Below are positions 1 to 6,602 of a stretch of DNA of 16,170 nt, piece by piece. Every line of letters begins with the position of its first letter. The first letter of the stretch is position 1. The stretch covers positions 1-16,170 of the forward strand of contig CAZTNS010000065.1 of the NCBI GenBank assembly GCA_964615585.1, in the 5' to 3' direction. The stretch comes from JAQIBY01 sp964615585. Its GTDB lineage: Bacteria; Bacteroidota; Bacteroidia; Bacteroidales; ML635J-15. The translations under genes and the position numbers were made by a program. The notes beneath the pieces are model-generated. The model did not search any database. It was not told the DNA's origin and saw nothing but the letters and a program-made list of their open reading frames with translations.

Positions 1-79
1 AAGCCAGGTTTTACCAATAAAATAACAGTGAATTTCAGAAAGAGTTATATGAGAGAGAGTGTCAGTAAAAGTAGCTCCT

Positions 80-253
80 CACCGCAAAGGCGCAATGTCG
101 CAAAGGTTTGAAATTTGTAAATTGATCTGTTAACTGCATATGTGACCAATTTTTCCATTTTCCTGCTCGACGGTTCCTGACTTACCTGCCTGCAGATTCA
201 CCACGCCGGCAGGCATGACAGACGGGTTAGCATTTCTGCGTCTCGCGGTGAAA
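80..253. repeat. Inverted-repeat-bounded intergenic element (MITE-like or BIME-like)
   Basis: The left end reads CACCGCAAAGGCGCA (80-94) and continues with a second GTCGCAAAGG block. The right end (233-253) read on the minus strand is TTTCACCGCGAGACGCAGA. The two ends therefore share CACCGC followed by a degenerate GAGACGCA-like block in opposite orientation, about 140 bases apart. Between them is a 7-bp inverted repeat, TGCCTGC (187-193) and GCAGGCA (209-215). No coding capacity is seen. Such CACCGC/GCGCAAAG blocks are common in spacers of this phylum; that statement is from general knowledge and was not searched. Confidence 0.5.
187..215. repeat. TGCCTGC/GCAGGCA hairpin
   Basis: A perfect 7-bp inverted repeat with a 15-base loop lies inside the larger inverted-repeat element. 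It is similar in composition to the CCTGCC/GGCAGG hairpin at 6233-6248. There is no T-run on either side, so it is not a typical terminator. Confidence 0.5.
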
Positions 254-509
254 CTTTTGTGCATCTGTTTTTTAATTTTAGCACTGAGTAGTTACAAACA
301 TTGTATTTATATAACATTGTGATTTCTGATGTATATGATTTCCATATTTTTTACATCATAAGCATTTTAATAGCGTTTTTCTGTCCTTCTTTCTTTTCTA
401 CTCCCGAATAGCTCTAAATTATCAATCTTTATTGGACAGAGCTTTCGGGATAAAAACGGATTGTTAATTTCAATGGTGATTTTACGCAATAGAAAGAAGC
501 AAAGAAACC

Positions 510-546
510 TCCGTCTCCACTTAGTTCCGCCAGGCAAGCTTCGCCA
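510..546 (-). repeat. Dispersed intergenic repeat, copy 1
   Basis: Read on the minus strand this block begins TGGCGAAGCTTGCCTGGCGG and ends GGAGACGGA. It aligns over its whole length, with one gap and several substitutions, to 6311-6348 on the plus strand. It lies between genes, and its frames have no plausible start or domain, so it is treated as a repeat and not as coding DNA. Confidence 0.55.
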
Positions 547-769
547 AACCCATTTTTTCTGTGGGGTCCCCAAAGCATTTCCATTTTTCGTACGCTTTGC
601 AATTTGCAAAATCTCTATAGGGCAAGCTGGGCAAATCTTGCTCCAAAAACCACATTGATGTAATCACTGTTGATGTTAGTGTCATGTCAAGCCAAATAAT
701 TATCCACATTATAAAACGCATGTCAGTGAAAATTTTTATTTTTATGCTTTAACCAATAAAAATGTTTTT

Positions 770-2023
770 ATGATCTTATTGAAAAACATCAAGTCGCTCG
801 TGGGAATTGATGAAAGCGGAAAACCGTTTAAAGCCGGAAAAGATATGGCTCATGTGGAATGTATTGACAATGCATGGTTGCTGACAGACGGCGATAACAT
901 TAAAGATTACGGGACGATGGATACGCTGGAAACCAATGAAAATGTGCTGTCAGCAGATGTGTCGATAGAGCTGGATGTGCATGGGAAGCATGTGTTTCCG
1001 TCGTTTTGTGATTCGCACACGCACATTGTTTTTGCAGGCAGCCGTGAAATTGAATACGTTGACAAAATCCGGGGCTTGAGTTATGAAGAGATTGCAAAGC
1101 GCGGCGGGGGGATTTTGAATTCTGCCAAATTGTTGCATAAAACCAGTGAGAAGGAGTTGTATGAACAATCCATGCGTCGTATGGAGGAGGTGATGATGCA
1201 GGGAACCGGTGCCGTGGAAATTAAAAGCGGCTACGGGCTTAATCCTGAAGACGAATTGAAAATGTTGCGTGTCATCCGTCGTATTAAGGACACTTCCCCT
1301 GTGGCTGTAAAATCAACTTTTCTTGGTGCACATGCCGTTCCTGCTGAATATAAACTAAAGCAAAGCGAATATGTGAATTTGGTTATCAATGAGATGTTGC
1401 CGGCAGTAGCAGCCGAAAATCTGGCAGATTACATTGACGTGTTCTGCGATAAAGGCTTTTTCACGGTGGACGAAACAGACAGAATTTTGAAAGCGGGTAT
1501 GAAATATGGTCTAAAACCTAAAATCCATGCCAATGAGCTTGCCAAATCAGGCGGGATACAGGTTGGGGTAAAATATGATGCTTTGTCAGTGGACCATATA
1601 GAATATACAGGGAATGAAGAAATGGAAGCGCTCACAGGGTCGGGTACAATGCCCACGATTTTACCGGGGGCTGCCTTTTTTCTGAACATGCCTTATGCGC
1701 CGGCACGGGAAATGATTGACCACGGATTACCTGTGGCGTGTGCGTCAGATTATAATCCCGGTTCCTCTCCAACAGGGAACATGAAACTGATGACATCCTT
1801 TGCCTGTGTAAATTATCGTCTTACACCGGATGAAGCTTTGAATGCAACCACCATCAATACAGCATATGCTATGGGATTAAGTGAACAATACGGCAGCATT
1901 ACCAGAGAGAAAAAAGCCAGTTTTTATATCACAAAAGAAATCCCGTCGCGGCACTTTATCCCCTATGCTTATGGTAGTAATTTGATTGATAAAGTAATAC
2001 TCAATGGAAAAATCATTGATTAA
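770..2023 (+). CDS. hutI: Imidazolonepropionase (HutI)
   Basis: Cytosolic metal-dependent amidohydrolase that opens 4-imidazolone-5-propanoate to N-formimino-L-glutamate, the third step of histidine degradation. At 417 residues it has the usual family length. Visible landmarks are the metal-binding HTH in FCDSHTHIVFAG (H83, H85), the substrate-loop EIKSGYGL (149-156), GAHAVP with H187, metal ligand H252 in KIHANE, SVDHIEY with H275, and D326 in ASDYNPGSSPTGNM. The ATG at 770 gives a complete N-terminal beta-sandwich start, and no better upstream start exists. The gene stands alone: no hutH, hutU or ftcD/hutG is next to it, so the rest of the pathway must lie elsewhere or be missing. The function is near certain from motifs; the regulation is not visible. 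Confidence 0.97.
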   Translation: MILLKNIKSLVGIDESGKPFKAGKDMAHVECIDNAWLLTDGDNIKDYGTMDTLETNENVLSADVSIELDVHGKHVFPSFCDSHTHIVFAGSREIEYVDKIRGLSYEEIAKRGGGILNSAKLLHKTSEKELYEQSMRRMEEVMMQGTGAVEIKSGYGLNPEDELKMLRVIRRIKDTSPVAVKSTFLGAHAVPAEYKLKQSEYVNLVINEMLPAVAAENLADYIDVFCDKGFFTVDETDRILKAGMKYGLKPKIHANELAKSGGIQVGVKYDALSVDHIEYTGNEEMEALTGSGTMPTILPGAAFFLNMPYAPAREMIDHGLPVACASDYNPGSSPTGNMKLMTSFACVNYRLTPDEALNATTINTAYAMGLSEQYGSITREKKASFYITKEIPSRHFIPYAYGSNLIDKVILNGKIID

Positions 2024-2036
2024 TTAATGGAGTTGC

Positions 2037-2080
2037 AAAAAAAAACCAGGCACCCCGCGTGAAGTGATGGAGGTGCCTGG
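2037..2080 (-). terminator. Intrinsic terminator-like hairpin, copy 1 of a pair
   Basis: A perfect 9-bp stem, CCAGGCACC (2046-2054) and GGTGCCTGG (2072-2080), has a 17-base loop. On the plus strand it is preceded by nine A residues (2037-2045), so on the minus strand the stem is followed by nine U residues, the layout of a rho-independent terminator. On the plus strand A residues follow the stem, so it would not stop transcription from hutI. No minus-strand gene ends close by, which suggests it ends a small transcript or is a mobile repeat. Confidence 0.6.
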
Positions 2081-2145
2081 AAAAACCAATAAAAACTAAC
2101 TTAACCATTACAAATCTGCTCTGCTTTTCTGCTTTTCAGTGCGTC
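2037..2145 (-). ncRNA. Candidate small RNA ending at the copy 1 hairpin
   Basis: On the minus strand TATATTTG (2159 to 2152) matches the Bacteroidota -7 consensus TAnnTTTG. Initiation about seven bases downstream would give an RNA of roughly 110 nt ending in the hairpin plus U-run. There is no open reading frame in it. No clear -33 TTG lies at the usual distance, and the RNA matches no family I recognise. The proposal rests only on the promoter-like box and the terminator. Confidence 0.3.
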
Positions 2146-2151
2146 ATTGTG

Positions 2152-2159
2152 CAAATATA
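2152..2159 (-). promoter_or_regulatory. Possible -7 promoter element (TATATTTG)
   Basis: An exact match to TAnnTTTG on the minus strand, lying 72 bases upstream of the copy 1 hairpin. A -33 element at normal spacing is not evident, so this is a weak prediction. Confidence 0.3.
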
Positions 2160-2455
2160 ACGTACAAATCATTGGGTTATTTTATATAGTATTTAAAAAA
2201 ATCTTAAAATTTCACATCCTTGTGGTGGTGTTATTCACTTCATGACATTGATATTCTGATGTTTATGTATGTTGTGGTTTGTTTCAAAAAAATCCCTATC
2301 ATAATAATTCATAATAAATTATGCAGATGGGATTTTATGTTACATTTCCGGGTTTGCCACCAGCCGTACAATTGCAAACAAATGCAGAACTCATGATTTA
2401 CGACAACTGCCCTCTGGTTATAAGGTTTACTCAACAATTAAACAGAATCATACAT

Positions 2456-2493
2456 AAAAAAAACCAGACACCACAATAATTTGCGGTGTCTGG
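2456..2493 (-). terminator. Intrinsic terminator-like hairpin, copy 2 of a pair
   Basis: A perfect 9-bp stem, CCAGACACC (2464-2472) and GGTGTCTGG (2485-2493), has a 12-base loop and eight A residues before it on the plus strand, giving a U8 tract on the minus strand. Compared with copy 1, one G-C pair is replaced by A-T on both arms, so pairing is kept. The flanks are also alike (AAAAACCAAT then AAAA and TAACC). It could end the minus-strand transcript of the OmpA-like gene 375 bases upstream, or a separate small RNA. Confidence 0.6.
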
Positions 2494-2659
2494 AAAAACC
2501 AATTAAAATAACTAACCATTATTACTAATGTTGAGCAAGCGCTCATGTTAGTTAATAAAAAAACGTAAAAACTGAAATTTTGTTTTCTGCATGTGACTTA
2601 AAGTTATGTTAATGTATGGAGCCTATTTAACCAAATATCAATTCAATTATTTATAAGCA

Positions 2660-2878
2660 TCAGATTTGTCGGTTGTTATTTGTGTGCAACTTAGCTTCAT
2701 AACTTGTTAGCTTATCTTCCGGGCATATTTTCACAAAAGGATAAAAGATGAGATTCTCTCCCGTTTTATAGGCCGGGATCAGAATGTGGTGTATTTTCAC
2801 CAACGGCAATCCGGAATCAAACAGCCTCACGAGCTGATTGACTTTTGTAGTGAAGTGAATCGAAAAATTATTCTTCAT
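2660..2878 (-). CDS. Doubtful small hypothetical ORF after the OmpA-like gene
   Basis: A 72-residue frame whose ATG overlaps the last 11 bases of the OmpA-like gene. It has no signal peptide, membrane segment or motif that I recognise. The overlap fits translational coupling, but the composition resembles the surrounding spacer, and the frame could be chance or the remnant of a decayed gene. It is listed only so that it is not lost; it is more likely not a gene. Confidence 0.15.
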   Translation of the reverse strand: MKNNFSIHFTTKVNQLVRLFDSGLPLVKIHHILIPAYKTGENLIFYPFVKICPEDKLTSYEAKLHTNNNRQI

Positions 2879-3551
2879 CTAATATCCGGACTTCAGTACG
2901 GCGATTCATCTGACGCCCCTCGGAAGTATCGTTATCAGCAATGGGTTCACTTTCACCATACCCTTTGGCTTCAATCCTGTCACCATCAATATCGCGTCGT
3001 ATAAGCCAGTTTCTTACTGCCTCTGCCCTCCGTTGTGACAAATCCATATTGCTCTCTTCAGTGCCCACATCATCGGTATGTCCAGCTATTTCAACCCTGA
3101 CATCAGGTTTTAGTTCAAGATATTCCTTCAGCTCATTTAACTGGTCGTTGGATTCATGGCGTATGGTAGCCTTTCCTGTATCAAAATATACATTTTTCAG
3201 GGTAAAAAGCTTGGGAGGATTAAATTTTATTGTAAGTTCAAAAGTACCATAGCTTTGGTTGGGGTTAAGTTTGGGAATTTCCAGTTCCTGGTAATCCAAT
3301 TCAGTACCAATGCCTTTTATTTTGATCTGGTATTTGTCCGGGGCGGGAAGTTCTATGGTAAATTTACCGGATGCATTGCTGATGCCTTTATAGGTTTTTC
3401 CTGTGTTTTTACTTTCAAACAGGATTTGTTCCCCCTCCCTGGGTTCGTTGTTAAAATTGCTTACATCTGCTTTTATGGTTACCATCTTATGTTCCTGTGC
3501 AAAACCACAAAGACTCATTAACAGTACAAATACTAAAACTATTTTTTTCAT
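2868..3551 (-). CDS. OmpA-family envelope protein with N-terminal carboxypeptidase-regulatory-like domain
   Basis: 227 residues. A signal peptide is at about 1-18 (hydrophobic core, then GFA before Q19), so the protein is exported. Residues 20-110 form a beta-rich region like the carboxypeptidase-regulatory or SpaA-type Ig fold (GKTYKGISNASGKFTIELP), common in Bacteroidota outer-membrane proteins. Residues 118-226 are the OmpA C-terminal peptidoglycan-binding domain: VYFDTGKATI, VEIAGHTDDVGTEESN, LSQRRAEAVRNWL, IEAKGYGESEPIADN and NRRTEVRI. The Asp in HTDD and the Arg in LSQRRA are the residues known to hold diaminopimelate in this family. There is no beta-barrel, so it is probably a periplasmic peptidoglycan-anchored linker. 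It stands alone, about 200 bases from tcdA. Confidence 0.93.
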   Translation of the reverse strand: MKKIVLVFVLLMSLCGFAQEHKMVTIKADVSNFNNEPREGEQILFESKNTGKTYKGISNASGKFTIELPAPDKYQIKIKGIGTELDYQELEIPKLNPNQSYGTFELTIKFNPPKLFTLKNVYFDTGKATIRHESNDQLNELKEYLELKPDVRVEIAGHTDDVGTEESNMDLSQRRAEAVRNWLIRRDIDGDRIEAKGYGESEPIADNDTSEGRQMNRRTEVRILDEE

Positions 3552-3586
3552 TCGGTTATATTTTAATTTCCAATTGTCAGTACCTG

Positions 3587-3683
3587 TCCCAATTACCTAT
3601 CGGGATGGAACTCACGATGATTTATAATCATTATTCCCGCTTTGGCGGGAGAGACAGTGTATGATTCGCCAGCTAGCGGATCA
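3587..3683. repeat. Cluster of small palindromes between ompA-like and tcdA
   Basis: Three successive inverted repeats are present: TCCC (3587-3590) with GGGA (3602-3605); the perfect hairpin TCCCGC-TTTG-GCGGGA (3635-3650); and TGATTCGC (3662-3669) with GCGGATCA (3676-3683), which has one G-T pair. None has a T-run, so they are not standard terminators. They look like degenerate dispersed repeats. Confidence 0.5.
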
Positions 3684-3754
3684 TGGAGGTTCCATCTGTT
3701 CATAATATATTTGTTTATCTATCAAAATTTGTGCCAGATTGAGCATCCCTTTTT

Positions 3755-4498
3755 TTATTGCTTATTATGTGCAACTATACATCTGTTAATAACTTCTGCA
3801 GCCATCAGGGTACCAAACAATGCAGGAATGGTTGAAATGGATCCTGCATTGGACCGCTTGTTTTTGCCATTTTCAAGTATCAGTTTTGACTTATCCACCT
3901 CTTCAGTAGAAAATACCACGGAAAACCCATCATAAATCCCGATTTTGTGCAGACGTTTTTGTAACATCCTTCCCAATGGACAATTAAAAGACTTGTTAAT
4001 ATCTGATATTTGAATACACGAAGGATCAGATTTACCTGCCGATCCCAGGGAAGATATAAGTGGTATTTGTGCATTAAGACTGCTTTGTATTACTGCAATT
4101 TTCGGGGCTAATGTATCAATGCAGTCCAGCACAAAATCAAATGAATCAAAAGCTGGCAGGGTATGTATTGTATTATCATTAACAAACACATCATAGGTTT
4201 TGATGCTTAGAGCAGGATTAATATCCTGCAGACGTTCAGCAGTAACTTCAATTTTTTTCTTTCCCAGGGTGGAATGGAGTGCTATTGACTGGCGGTTGAT
4301 GTTTGACGGGCTGATGGTATCATTATCAACCACACTGACCTTCCCGACACCTGAACGTACCAGATGTTCGGCTGCCCAGGAACCCACACCACCAAGACCG
4401 ACTACCAATACCCTCGTATCTTCAAGAACTTGAAGAAAGTTATCTCCAAAAATCAACCTTGTTCTTGATTTCCAGTCAGTACTCATCTCAGTGCTCAT
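3755..4498 (-). CDS. tcdA: tRNA threonylcarbamoyladenosine dehydratase TcdA (CsdL), ThiF/E1-like
   Basis: ATP-dependent enzyme of the ThiF/HesA/MoeB/E1 superfamily that cyclises the t6A base at position 37 of ANN-decoding tRNAs to ct6A. The nucleotide-binding loop GLGGVGSWAAEHL is at 34-46, followed by VVDNDTI (57-62), NINRQ (66-70) and DCIDTL (125-130), the standard order. The later NAGSISTIPALFGTLMAAEVI matches the family's C-terminal helix. I start it at the ATG at 4498 (247 aa, near the usual length), which overlaps the tatD stop in ATGAGCACTGA; an ATG at 4486 (MSTDW) is almost as good. It is the last gene of the operon with tatD and the radical SAM gene. Confidence 0.93.
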   Translation of the reverse strand: MSTEMSTDWKSRTRLIFGDNFLQVLEDTRVLVVGLGGVGSWAAEHLVRSGVGKVSVVDNDTISPSNINRQSIALHSTLGKKKIEVTAERLQDINPALSIKTYDVFVNDNTIHTLPAFDSFDFVLDCIDTLAPKIAVIQSSLNAQIPLISSLGSAGKSDPSCIQISDINKSFNCPLGRMLQKRLHKIGIYDGFSVVFSTEEVDKSKLILENGKNKRSNAGSISTIPALFGTLMAAEVINRCIVAHNKQ

Positions 4499-5138
4499 TT
4501 TGTTGTATGGATTTAAAATTGTCATATATCTGCCTGGTCAAAGTATTGACAGGAATGGCTTTAATGTAGGCTGCATGCTCGTAAATATCGCGGATACCAA
4601 TGTTGCTTTCGTCTGTTTCGAGAAAAACCAAGTTGTCGGGGGTGTTCCTAAAAACTGCATTATGATTTTTAATATCCCGCATGAGAAGTGCCCCGTATGA
4701 AAGGTAAATCCCATGCTTTGTACATGCTTTCATATTGTGCATATTCCCCCTGAAACCATGTATGATCCATGCTTGTACAGGATTGTGCTTTTTGTGAAGG
4801 GCAATGATGTCGGGATAGGTTCTAACAGCATGAATTATCAAAGGCTTTTTTAATTTTTCGCTGATGGCAATTTGAGCTTCAAAGACTTCTATCTGTTTGT
4901 CGAAATTGCATGATGAACTCTTATCTAATCCGCACTCACCAATGGCAAAAGCTTTATAGGCTTTTGGATACAATTCATCTGTTAAAGATTTTGTTACATC
5001 CTTTTCTACATGCCAGGGATGAATACCGACAGAAAAAAAATCAGCTTCCGGGATATAGCTCATATGAAAAAAGCTTTTTAATTCCAGGTGTTCGTCATTT
5101 CCTGATAAACTGTGTGTATGTATATCAATTATTTTCAT
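4488..5138 (-). CDS. TatD-family metal-dependent hydrolase
   Basis: A 216-residue TIM-barrel amidohydrolase-like enzyme; characterised relatives are DNases or deoxyribonucleases with uncertain physiological substrates. All metal ligands are present: DIHTH (H7, H9), GECGLD (E68), H103 in IIHAVR, H127 in IIHGFRG and ETD (D176). It is shorter than typical TatD (about 260 aa), mainly by a trimmed C-terminal part and a short segment after the HxH motif, as in other Bacteroidota members. The start codon lies three bases after the stop of the upstream radical SAM gene, and its end overlaps tcdA, so the three genes are probably co-transcribed and translationally coupled. The exact substrate is unknown. 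Confidence 0.92.
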   Translation of the reverse strand: MKIIDIHTHSLSGNDEHLELKSFFHMSYIPEADFFSVGIHPWHVEKDVTKSLTDELYPKAYKAFAIGECGLDKSSSCNFDKQIEVFEAQIAISEKLKKPLIIHAVRTYPDIIALHKKHNPVQAWIIHGFRGNMHNMKACTKHGIYLSYGALLMRDIKNHNAVFRNTPDNLVFLETDESNIGIRDIYEHAAYIKAIPVNTLTRQIYDNFKSIQQNEH

Positions 5139-5141
5139 GGT

Positions 5142-6062
5142 TTACGAACATTTTCCCTGGTATAAATGCAGGGAATTCATGTATGCTCTCAATTTTTCTA
5201 CAAACGCATAATTTTTCAGGCCGCTCCAGTCTGGGCTGATAACGATGTCTTGCGGCGATTCGCTGGTAAATCTCTCCACAATGATATCACCATTCAGCCT
5301 GACAAGAAAATCTGCCACCAGCGAAATATAATCATTTGCAGTAAAAACAACAAATTTACCCGGAGCTTGTTCGAAGGTTTTTTCCATGGCTGTCCCTTTT
5401 AGTACCTGAAGCTGGTGTAATTTTAAAAAATCAGGACGGAGGGCATTAATGCCGTTAACGTGGTCCACCATGTCATTTTTTGTTTCACCCGGCAACCCCA
5501 TGATGAGATGAGCGCCTGTGTAGAAATTTTTATTGATACATCGCCTGAATACATCTTGTGTACATGCAAAATCATGCCCCCTGTTAACAAAATCAAGGCT
5601 GTGGTCAAGTGTGGATTCAACGCCAAACTCAACACAGACAAACATTTTTTCTCCCAACCTGTCAAGAAGTTCAATCTGTGACCGGGTAATGCTGTCAGGA
5701 CGTGTTGCAATCACCAGTCCGATGATATCAGGAACGGCCAGGGCTTCATCAAGTATTTTCTTAAAATTTTGAAAATCAGTATATGTGTTTGTATAATTCT
5801 GAAAATAAGCCAAATATTTTTGGGTTCTGTATTTTTTGGAAAAAAATGCAATGCCTTCCTGCAATTGTTGGGTTATGGATTTTTGGGGTGAACAATAAAA
5901 CGGACTGAAGCTGTTACGGTCACAGTAGGCACATCCTTTGCGGCTGATAGTCCCGTCAAGGTTTGGACAACCCAGGCCGGTGTTGACGGATATTTTTTGT
6001 ACCCGTTGTCCGAAATGCTGTCGTATGAAACCGGGATAATCATTCCAGGGTTTTTGCTGCAT
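5142..6062 (-). CDS. Radical SAM protein, TIGR01212/YhcC type
   Basis: Cytosolic iron-sulfur enzyme. The start at 6062 (MQQKPWNDYPG, 306 aa) fits the family; a GGAG lies about 14 bases upstream. An upstream ATG at 6113 would add 17 residues with no family match. Cysteines C32, C44 and C47 in the segment GCPNLDGT...GCAYCDRNSF form the CX11CX2C cluster site typical of this subfamily, which replaces the more usual CX3CX2C. Later come IIGLVIATRPDS, VCVEFGVES and AHLIMGLPGETKNDM, shared with Elp3/HemN-like radical SAM proteins. The reaction is not established for the family; a role in RNA modification or repair is only inferred from operon partners tatD and tcdA. It is the first gene of the operon. 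Confidence 0.92.
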   Translation of the reverse strand: MQQKPWNDYPGFIRQHFGQRVQKISVNTGLGCPNLDGTISRKGCAYCDRNSFSPFYCSPQKSITQQLQEGIAFFSKKYRTQKYLAYFQNYTNTYTDFQNFKKILDEALAVPDIIGLVIATRPDSITRSQIELLDRLGEKMFVCVEFGVESTLDHSLDFVNRGHDFACTQDVFRRCINKNFYTGAHLIMGLPGETKNDMVDHVNGINALRPDFLKLHQLQVLKGTAMEKTFEQAPGKFVVFTANDYISLVADFLVRLNGDIIVERFTSESPQDIVISPDWSGLKNYAFVEKLRAYMNSLHLYQGKCS

Positions 6063-6141
6063 AGGTTGTGATTTTGCTCCTTCAAAAAAATATAAAATTG
6101 ATGTGAATAACAAATTGCCGATAAGTATCGGATTAAGCTTG

Positions 6142-6155
6142 TAGAAAATTTTCTA
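6142..6155. promoter_or_regulatory. Perfect 14-bp palindrome TAGAAAATTTTCTA, possible operator
   Basis: An uninterrupted two-fold symmetric site about 80 bases upstream of the radical SAM start codon. Its size and position suit a dimeric regulator, but AT-rich palindromes also occur by chance. No regulator gene is nearby. Confidence 0.25.
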
Positions 6156-6232
6156 TGGATTACCAGGGATGGTATGTTCAAAAGTTAATGAACTATCGTG
6201 CTATCCATCCTGCGTGAGGGCGGAGGCGCCTT

Positions 6233-6261
6233 CCTGCCGTCAGGCAGGGTTAGCCTGCTAA
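6233..6261. repeat. Two adjacent small hairpins
   Basis: CCTGCC-GTCA-GGCAGG (6233-6248) is followed directly by TTAGC-CT-GCTAA (6250-6261). The first resembles the hairpin at 187-215. Neither is followed by a T-run. Confidence 0.45.
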
Positions 6262-6310
6262 AGATGAGCCTTACAGCCTGTTGCTGTGGCAGAGCGACTG
6301 GAAACTTGCC

Positions 6311-6348
6311 TGGCGTAAGCTTGTCCGGCGGAGAGTAACGGAGACGGA
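6311..6348 (+). repeat. Dispersed intergenic repeat, copy 2
   Basis: It starts TGGCGTAAGCTTG, passes through GGCGGA and ends GGAGACGGA. It is about three quarters identical by eye to the reverse complement of 510-546, with one gap. Both copies lie in gene-free spacers in opposite orientations. Confidence 0.55.
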
Positions 6349-6424
6349 AAGTGAAGACGGGAAGCTCCTGTCCACAGCTTTGCAGGCTGAAGGCGAAGCA
6401 AAGCAGCTAATAGCCGAAGACCGA

Positions 6425-6487
6425 CCCTTATTTGTGAGCATCACTCCACCTCTCCCTCTCTCTATCACTCTATCTCAAAAATAAGGG
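6425..6487. repeat. Inverted repeat of 14-base arms around a pyrimidine-rich loop
   Basis: The arms CCCTTATTTGTGAG (6425-6438) and CTCAAAAATAAGGG (6474-6487) pair with a single mismatch. The 35-base loop is almost all C and T (CTCCACCTCTCCCTC). No T-run follows on either strand, so it is not a clear terminator. Confidence 0.5.
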
Positions 6488-6529
6488 GCACGCCCAAATA
6501 AAAAAAACATTACATCACTCCATCTCTCC
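6439..6529. repeat. 17-base direct repeat pair
   Basis: CATCACTCCACCTCTCC (6439-6455) recurs as CATCACTCCATCTCTCC (6513-6529) with one mismatch. The first copy lies inside the loop of the 6425-6487 inverted repeat. Both sit upstream of msrB. Confidence 0.5.
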
Positions 6530-6602
6530 ATCGTGTTATTTCTCCGCTCCCTGAGCAATCTAAACAAAACACGATTGATTCTGTTTATTGTAGTAAATCA
6601 GA

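Larger units (their letters stand above)
1..769. other. Non-coding spacer upstream of hutI, rich in degenerate repeats
   Basis: No credible gene is seen here. The short reading frames on both strands overlap each other and translate repeat DNA. The stretch holds an inverted-repeat unit (80-253), an internal hairpin (187-215) and a copy of a dispersed repeat (510-546), which are listed separately. Just before hutI (about 730-769) the DNA is very AT-rich; it contains TATTTTTA, one base off the Bacteroidota -7 consensus TAnnTTTG, so the hutI promoter is not securely located. Confidence 0.7.
2024..2867. other. Long non-coding spacer between convergent hutI and the ompA-like gene
   Basis: About 840 bases without a convincing gene. 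It contains two related stem-loops (2037-2080 and 2456-2493) with similar flanks, a minus-strand -7-like element at 2152-2159, and a long-loop inverted repeat AAAATCCC/GGGATTTT around 2287-2334. It also holds a small hairpin TGAGC-AAGC-GCTCA near 2531-2544. The only open frame of note is the doubtful minus-strand ORF at 2660-2878. Confidence 0.7.
6063..6602. other. Divergent repeat-rich spacer between the radical SAM operon and msrB
   Basis: About 540 bases without a convincing gene. From left to right it holds a CCGAT-AAGT-ATCGG hairpin (6118-6131), a 14-bp palindrome (6142-6155), a CCTGCC hairpin (6233-6248) and TTAGC-CT-GCTAA (6250-6261). These are followed by dispersed repeat copy 2 (6311-6348), a long inverted repeat (6425-6487) and a 17-base direct repeat (6439-6455 and 6513-6529). 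A 67-codon plus-strand frame at 6281-6484 covers the repeats and is judged spurious. Promoters for both flanking genes should lie here but none matches TAnnTTTG clearly. Confidence 0.65.

Noticed and set aside
367..721. Overlapping short frames on both strands (65-80 codons)
   Set aside because: They cover the dispersed repeat copy at 510-546, overlap each other, and have low-complexity basic or aromatic translations with no domain.
2531..2556. Seven-codon frame after the copy 2 hairpin, as a leader peptide
   Set aside because: No downstream gene on the plus strand and no run of one amino-acid codon, so attenuation is not supported.
3704..3711. TATATTTG plus-strand -7 match
   Set aside because: It would drive transcription antisense to tcdA with no plus-strand gene downstream; the AT-rich spacer makes a chance match likely.
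6281..6484. 67-codon plus-strand frame before msrB
   Set aside because: It spans repeat copy 2 and the pyrimidine-rich inverted repeat; the translation has no motif and ends inside the repeat.
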